A stretch of 64,000 bases of DNA from the NCBI GenBank assembly GCA_029245865.1, contig JAQWOM010000038.1:124001-188000 (forward strand), read 5' to 3'. The DNA is from Planctomycetota bacterium. GTDB lineage: Bacteria; Planctomycetota; B15-G4. The notes beneath the pieces were generated by a model that saw only the letters and a program-made list of their open reading frames with translations, ran no database searches and was not told where the DNA came from. Both the position numbers and the translations under genes were made by a program. Each line of letters opens with the position of its first letter. The stretch's first letter is position 1. Below, piece by piece: positions 59,652 to 64,000 of this stretch.

Positions 59652-60743
59652 ATGTACCGCATTTTTCGTCACACCGCCTTGATCGCAGCTGGCCTCGTCC
59701 TTGTTTCGAGCGTCGGCTTCTCCCAGACGATCATCACCAATCCCACCGTGATCGATCCGTCGCCCAAGGATCCCAGGGGCAAGTTGGCCCAGGGCATTCC
59801 TGGGGCGGTTTTCTCGAATGTCGGGGACGCCCTCAACCCACCGCACTGGGGCATGGTGCTTCCCGTGATGCAGACCACTGCTTTCATGGCGCACTATGAG
59901 ATCGGATTTGCCGCTTCGTCGACCATGCTGGACGATCTGGCTGACGACATCAGCAAGCTGATCAACGCACCGGGCACTCCTGTCGCCGAGGCGCTCTTCA
60001 TTCAGGTCGCCCTGCGTGATGTAGCCTCGGGTTTCGCGTCGATCGGGGCCGACATGGTCGACTCGCACATCAAGGACAGCAGCGGTTACCACCAGGCCAG
60101 CGCCGGTTTCGCTGCGCTCAGCATGTCGTTCACGAACCTGGGATTCAGCACCGCCGCCAGTGAAGCCGTTCTGGCTTCCACGGCGCTCTCCTCGGTGGCG
60201 AGCAACATCGACAATCTTCCGTCCGATCCGTTTGACGGGTGGCTTGCAGGCCTGCTCGACGCGAGCGACGCCCAACGGGGCATTGCCAACGGCCTCTTCG
60301 AGCCGCTGGACGCGCAGCTCTTGACAGCTCCGGGAGCTGGACCCCAGGCCAACAACTGTCCTCCCGGTTCCTACCGCGGCTGCACGAACTACCTGACGAC
60401 CACGTACAGCTATGTGAGCAGCACGGCCTGGAAGCGTGCTAGCGGCGGCATAAGCATCTCGTACATCGTCGGAAGTACTCTCTGTCCTGATGGGGGTGTG
60501 TGGATGCGCACCAACACGTTCCTCGCCTGCACGATCCGCAAGTGCGTGTGTGCGTGCTACGAGTCGCGCTGGGATCGGTTCTGGGCCAGCAATGGCTTCA
60601 ACAAGACCGTCAAGGTGAGCAATCTCGGTTGTGTCAACGAGACCGATACCGAGTGGGAGTGGGAATGCCTGGGCGCACCGTCTTCGGGCGCACCCAGCAC
60701 ACCCAAGAAAGACATTCGTCTCGGCAGCGAGTCGGACTGCTGA
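59652..60743 (+). CDS. Secreted Cys-rich protein, unknown function
   Basis: ATG 59652, preceded by GGAGAG, gives 363 residues with a signal peptide (RHTALIAAGLVLVSSVGFSQ). Residues 60-220 are helical and Ala/Ser-rich (ADDISKLINAPGTPVAEALF, QVALRDVASGFASIGADMVD). The C-terminal part has eight or more cysteines in short motifs (NCPPGSYRGCTNYL, CTIRKCVCACYESRW, SNLGCVNETDTEWEWECLG), suggesting disulfide bonds outside the cytoplasm. No known family was recognised. A perfect 10-pair hairpin follows the gene, so it is probably a monocistronic unit. Confidence 0.65.
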   Translation: MYRIFRHTALIAAGLVLVSSVGFSQTIITNPTVIDPSPKDPRGKLAQGIPGAVFSNVGDALNPPHWGMVLPVMQTTAFMAHYEIGFAASSTMLDDLADDISKLINAPGTPVAEALFIQVALRDVASGFASIGADMVDSHIKDSSGYHQASAGFAALSMSFTNLGFSTAASEAVLASTALSSVASNIDNLPSDPFDGWLAGLLDASDAQRGIANGLFEPLDAQLLTAPGAGPQANNCPPGSYRGCTNYLTTTYSYVSSTAWKRASGGISISYIVGSTLCPDGGVWMRTNTFLACTIRKCVCACYESRWDRFWASNGFNKTVKVSNLGCVNETDTEWEWECLGAPSSGAPSTPKKDIRLGSESDC

Positions 60744-60754
60744 GGTACGCCCGG

Positions 60755-60790
60755 CGCAACCCGGTGCGTTCGCGAGAGCCCCGGGTTGCG
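60755..60790 (+). terminator. Strong hairpin after the Cys-rich gene
   Basis: CGCAACCCGG (60755-60764) pairs perfectly with CCGGGTTGCG (60781-60790) across a 16-base loop, 12 bases past the stop. It is the strongest simple dyad seen in the window. No T-run follows, so termination would be factor-dependent or the stem protects the 3' end. Confidence 0.5.
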
Positions 60791-60935
60791 TGCTCGGCCC
60801 GAACCACAGCTGAGCATCGACCCGCGAGGGGCCACGGAGCCGCGACGGAGCCCGTGATCTCGAACGGAGCCCGGTTGTCCCCCCGCTATGCACGGATTGG
60901 GATAACCTACGGGATCTTCTTGGAGATCCCCGACC

Positions 60936-62621
60936 ATGAGCCAGTCACCACTCTCCCGTCAGTTGAGGCGAGGTGCGCGTGATCTTGCCGGGCCCCTCGT
61001 GTTGCTCGGGATCCTGGGCGTCTTTTCGGCCGGGGCTACCGCGCAGTCTGTGGTGCACACCTTCGTGGGCAACACGGGTGGTGACAAGCTCGGACTCGGC
61101 GTCAGCGGTTGCGGCGATGTCGACGGAGACGGGGTTCCGGATGTCGCCGTCGGTGCTGTTCAGGACGGGATTCCAGCCAATGGTCCGGGTTACGTACGCC
61201 TTCACTCAGGACGCGATGGTTCACTCATCCGGCAGATTTCGGGCAACGTGACCGGCGACCTGTTCGGGGCATCCATTGATAACGCTGGCGACTGCAACGG
61301 AGACAACATTCCAGACCTCATTGTCGGCGCACCGTTCGCTCACGTGGATGGTCAATGGAAGGGCTACGCACAGCTCCACTCCGGTGCGGACGGCTCCGTC
61401 CTGCACACCTTCGTGGGGGACAACAACGACGACTTCTTCGGGACACGCGTTTGCGGCATCGGTGATGTCAACAATGACGGTCACGACGACATCGCCGCCG
61501 GTGCCGTTCAGTGGCTTAGCAACGGAACCGGCTACGTGAAGATCCTGTCCGGATTCGACGGCAGCCTCATCCATCACATCTCCGGCAGTTCACCCGGCGA
61601 TCAGTTCGGCTACTCGGTGGATGGCGCGGGGGACATGGACGGAGACATGGTGGGCGATGTGGTCGTCGGTGCGTGGTGGGGGACCAACACGCTGCTGGCG
61701 CAAGGCATGGTCGGGGTCTACTCCGGCGCCACGGGCCTGCCGATCCATGTCTTCTGGGGAGACAACAGCCAGGACCACCTCGGATCGCGCGTCGCCGGTG
61801 TCGGTGATGTGGACAACGACGGCGTTCCCGATTTTGCCGCGGGAGCTTCGGGCGACGATGGCAACGGCGATGCGGCTGGAGCCGCCAAGGTCTTCTCGGG
61901 TGCCACAGGTGCCTTGATCTACGAGTTCCTGGGCGAATCTCTGGGTGACCAGCTGGGCAATGCCGTGACCGGGGCCGGGGATGTGAACGGCGATGGCCAT
62001 CCCGACATTGGCGTGGGGGCCATCCGTGCTGCCTACCAGGGGAGTCAGTCCGGTCGCGCGTATGTTTTTTCCGGACTCGACGGCTCGATCCTGCTGCGCT
62101 TCGATGGCGCGGCTGTCTCGGACTTTCTCGGCGGCACGCTTTCTGGCGTGGGAGATGTGAACGACGACGGAAAGGACGATCTGATCGTGGGGGCCACCGG
62201 TTCGGATCTGGGAGGCAGCAGTTCAGGCGCCGCCTACGTGCTGTCGCTTTCTCCGTGGAGCAGTCTTGGAGGCGGGACAGCAGGTCTCGCCGGAGTCCCC
62301 ACTCTCTCAGCAGTGGGTGAACTCACCGCCGGTTCGACGCTTTCCCTCGACCTGGTCAACGCACCTCCCAGCGCCCTCATGGTTGGGTGGTTGTCGCTCA
62401 CGTCGATTCCTCTGAACGTGCTCGGGGGAACTCTGTATGCCAACCCGAAGATCGTGCAGATCGTGCGCCTCGCCAATGGAGCTGGCGCGTGGAGTCAGAG
62501 CCTGCCATGGCCCGCCGGCATTGTTCCGGGCACGGACCTCTTCGTGCAGTTTTTGGTGCAGGACATCTCGGTGCCGGCGCAGATCACCATGTCCAATGCG
62601 GTCGCGGCCACCACGCCCTGA
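60936..62621 (+). CDS. Secreted FG-GAP repeat protein with planctomycete-type C-terminal domain
   Basis: The 561-residue protein has a signal peptide (GPLVLLGILGVFSAGATAQ). About seven integrin-alpha-like FG-GAP repeats of roughly 60 residues follow, each with a calcium loop such as GCGDVDGDGVPDVAVGAV, NAGDCNGDNIPDLIVGAP, GIGDVNNDGHDDIAAGAV and GVGDVNDDGKDDLIVGAT, building a beta-propeller. The last 110 residues (from GTAGLAGVPTLSAVGELTAG to NAVAATTP) are a separate beta domain; domains of this look end many planctomycete surface proteins, which is why I lean to that phylum. It probably binds a surface or polymer. No catalytic residues are seen. The ATG lies 192 bases after the Cys-rich gene. 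Confidence 0.85.
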   Translation: MSQSPLSRQLRRGARDLAGPLVLLGILGVFSAGATAQSVVHTFVGNTGGDKLGLGVSGCGDVDGDGVPDVAVGAVQDGIPANGPGYVRLHSGRDGSLIRQISGNVTGDLFGASIDNAGDCNGDNIPDLIVGAPFAHVDGQWKGYAQLHSGADGSVLHTFVGDNNDDFFGTRVCGIGDVNNDGHDDIAAGAVQWLSNGTGYVKILSGFDGSLIHHISGSSPGDQFGYSVDGAGDMDGDMVGDVVVGAWWGTNTLLAQGMVGVYSGATGLPIHVFWGDNSQDHLGSRVAGVGDVDNDGVPDFAAGASGDDGNGDAAGAAKVFSGATGALIYEFLGESLGDQLGNAVTGAGDVNGDGHPDIGVGAIRAAYQGSQSGRAYVFSGLDGSILLRFDGAAVSDFLGGTLSGVGDVNDDGKDDLIVGATGSDLGGSSSGAAYVLSLSPWSSLGGGTAGLAGVPTLSAVGELTAGSTLSLDLVNAPPSALMVGWLSLTSIPLNVLGGTLYANPKIVQIVRLANGAGAWSQSLPWPAGIVPGTDLFVQFLVQDISVPAQITMSNAVAATTP

Positions 62622-62662
62622 GAGACAAGTTGTCCGGTGCTGCCGGGGTCAGGGGGCCCGGG

Positions 62663-64000
62663 TCAATTGGCGATGAACGGACGACCTGCTGCGTATTCGT
62701 TCAGATGGGTCTCGATCTCTCGTGCGAGCGGCTGGTCGCGCTGTGACAGCGCCTGTTCCCTGGCCCGGCGTGCGACTCCGATGGCCTCGGGGAAGCGACC
62801 GGCGGCGGCGTAGGCCGTGCTCAACGTATCCAGCACGCGAGGGTTTCCGCCGCGTGTCCATTCAGCGGATCTTTCGGCCAGGCCCACGGCTCGTTCGGGG
62901 TCGCGGAGTGCCTCGTCGGGGCAGGTGGCAAGAAAGCGGGCGAGTCGGGTGTTGGTCTCGGGCAGGTCGGGGGCCACTCGTAGCGCTTCTTCCAGAGAAG
63001 CCAGAGTGTTCTCCTGGTTGCCGTTGTTCTGTGACTGATTCGCCATGTTGATGTGTGGCCGATGAAAGGCTGGGTTTGCACGTATCGCCGCCTCGTAGTG
63101 CTGACGTGCTTTTCCAGACTGGCCCACAGCGTCGAGAGCGACGCCCAGATCGTTGTGAAGGTCTGCGTCATCGCCTGATGCTGCGAGCGCGGCCTCGTAC
63201 TCTGGAATGGCCTCTTGGGTGCGCCCCTCGCCGGCCAGAAGGTTGGCCAGTGTTGAGTGGGCGCGCCCCCAGCCAGGTTTGTTGTCGATGGCGAGACGCA
63301 AGTTGTCTTCGGCAAGTGCGATTTCACCGCGATCGAGAAAAGTCTGAGCCAGGTTGTAGTACGCCTCGGCGTAACCGGGGCGCAGTTGAATGGCGCGGGT
63401 GTAATAGCCAGCAGCAAGATCAGGACGCCCCTCGGTTCGTAGCACATTACCCATGCCGACATTTGCCGCCGAGTGATCAGGGTCTATCGCGAGCGCTGCC
63501 TCGAAGGCATGGCGAGCCGGAATCTGGCGGTTCTGTTGTTGGAGAGTGTCGCCCAGGTCGTAGTGGGCGTTGGCCGACCCCGGGTCGAGTGCGATGCGTG
63601 TGGCCATTTCGGCAATACCTGCATCGATTTCACCGGCGTTCACCAGGGCCGCACCGAGTTCGCCCCGAAATGTTGGCGTTTCTGGACTCAGACGCACCAA
63701 CTCACGAGACATTTCCAGGGCCTGTACTGGCTCGATCGATTTGTCGGCAAGTCCCCTGCGCAACTCTGCTGAAAGGTCTTTCGCCCCGAAACGTTGTTTC
63801 ATATCGGGCAAGCCTTCAATGGCCTTGGGCACTTCGGTGCTGCCCCCTTCGCCTACGTAGCCAAGCGCCGCGAGTTGCGCGAGTTCATCGGAGGAAATCT
63901 GTATGGCGTCACTTTCTCGTTCACCAAGTTCATCTTCGAGGCCGCCCAGACGAGCTTCGAGCTTGTCGCGGATGTCTGATCGAACTTCGACCATGTTGAC
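62663..64000 (-). CDS. Probable sulfatase-TPR fusion protein, N-terminus beyond window
   Basis: The frame is open to the right edge; the first visible residues are not the start. Near the beginning, LAQLAALGYVGEGGSTEVPK matches the conserved end of sulfatase-like domains (compare LKALGYLGDG in the gene at 57967), so the missing part is probably a sulfatase-like domain. From about residue 75 of the visible part there are about nine tetratricopeptide repeats, such as AHYDLGDTLQQQNRQIPARH, AYYNLAQTFLDRGEIALAED, LHNDLGVALDAVGQSGKARQ and VLDTLSTAYAAAGRFPEAIG. Sulfatase-TPR fusions are known in planctomycetes and delta-proteobacteria. The gene ends 41 bases from the convergent FG-GAP gene. Confidence 0.72.
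   Translation of the reverse strand, partial: VNMVEVRSDIRDKLEARLGGLEDELGERESDAIQISSDELAQLAALGYVGEGGSTEVPKAIEGLPDMKQRFGAKDLSAELRRGLADKSIEPVQALEMSRELVRLSPETPTFRGELGAALVNAGEIDAGIAEMATRIALDPGSANAHYDLGDTLQQQNRQIPARHAFEAALAIDPDHSAANVGMGNVLRTEGRPDLAAGYYTRAIQLRPGYAEAYYNLAQTFLDRGEIALAEDNLRLAIDNKPGWGRAHSTLANLLAGEGRTQEAIPEYEAALAASGDDADLHNDLGVALDAVGQSGKARQHYEAAIRANPAFHRPHINMANQSQNNGNQENTLASLEEALRVAPDLPETNTRLARFLATCPDEALRDPERAVGLAERSAEWTRGGNPRVLDTLSTAYAAAGRFPEAIGVARRAREQALSQRDQPLAREIETHLNEYAAGRPFIAN

Noticed and set aside
59508..60893. 461-residue minus-strand frame opposite the Cys-rich gene
   Set aside because: The plus-strand frame has a signal peptide, a ribosome site and organised Cys motifs; this frame has none.
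1..64000. CRISPR array, insertion sequence, prophage or plasmid origin
   Set aside because: No spaced repeats, transposase, phage structural gene or replication gene was seen; the XerC/D-type recombinase is of the housekeeping kind.

Overview
The window is bacterial chromosome with high GC and dense coding: about 47 protein genes, one tRNA, and no gap above about 230 bases. The best guess for the organism is a Planctomycetota member, possibly a Poly30/Saltatorellus-like marine lineage. The reasons are inference: secreted FG-GAP proteins with a C-terminal domain ending in an ASN-type tail, many lipoprotein and TPR proteins, alkaline-phosphatase-fold 'sulfatases', futalosine-pathway menaquinone genes and weak Shine-Dalgarno use. 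There is no rRNA, CRISPR array, insertion sequence, phage or plasmid signature.

Layout. 1-3692 (minus): 4-alpha-glucanotransferase cut by the left edge, then the radical SAM pair mqnE and mqnC. 3835-9983 (plus): a small HD alarmone hydrolase, a thioredoxin-like lipoprotein interrupted by an in-frame TGA with a SECIS-like hairpin (probable selenoprotein), glyS, ptsI and two small envelope proteins. 9996-16625: a repeat-rich carboxypeptidase-regulatory-like protein, a TPR lipoprotein, a 50-residue membrane peptide, a ClC chloride transporter and a XerC/D recombinase. 16697-24880 (plus): pabB-pabC, three uncharacterised genes including a DUF2062-type protein, ispA and dxs. 25096-29099 (plus): a 1072-residue secreted protein overlapping a PIG-L deacetylase.

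29135-36402 (minus) is the most unusual block. It holds eight tightly packed genes: a PH-like membrane protein, a small charged protein, a MutL-like (glutamate mutase L family) ASKHA ATPase, a barrel-sandwich protein, a DUF6754-like membrane protein and three more membrane proteins. No glutamate mutase gene is nearby. I read it as one multi-subunit membrane system of unknown function.

36599-49970 holds a glycosyltransferase, a YgiQ-like radical SAM protein, rpmH away from its normal dnaA/rnpA context, an RluD-like synthase, two tandem paralogous secreted esterases separated by structured DNA, a coupled UnbV/TPR pair, threonine aldolase, a [2Fe-2S] ferredoxin and a small membrane protein. 49986-64000 holds tRNA-Leu(UAG), two Thr-type sulfatase-like lipoproteins, mitochondrial-type aconitase, a double M16 protease, a Cys-rich secreted protein, an FG-GAP protein and, at the right edge, the C-terminal half of a probable sulfatase-TPR fusion. 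Four-base start/stop overlaps (ATGA, GTGA, TTGA) are frequent and define the operons.
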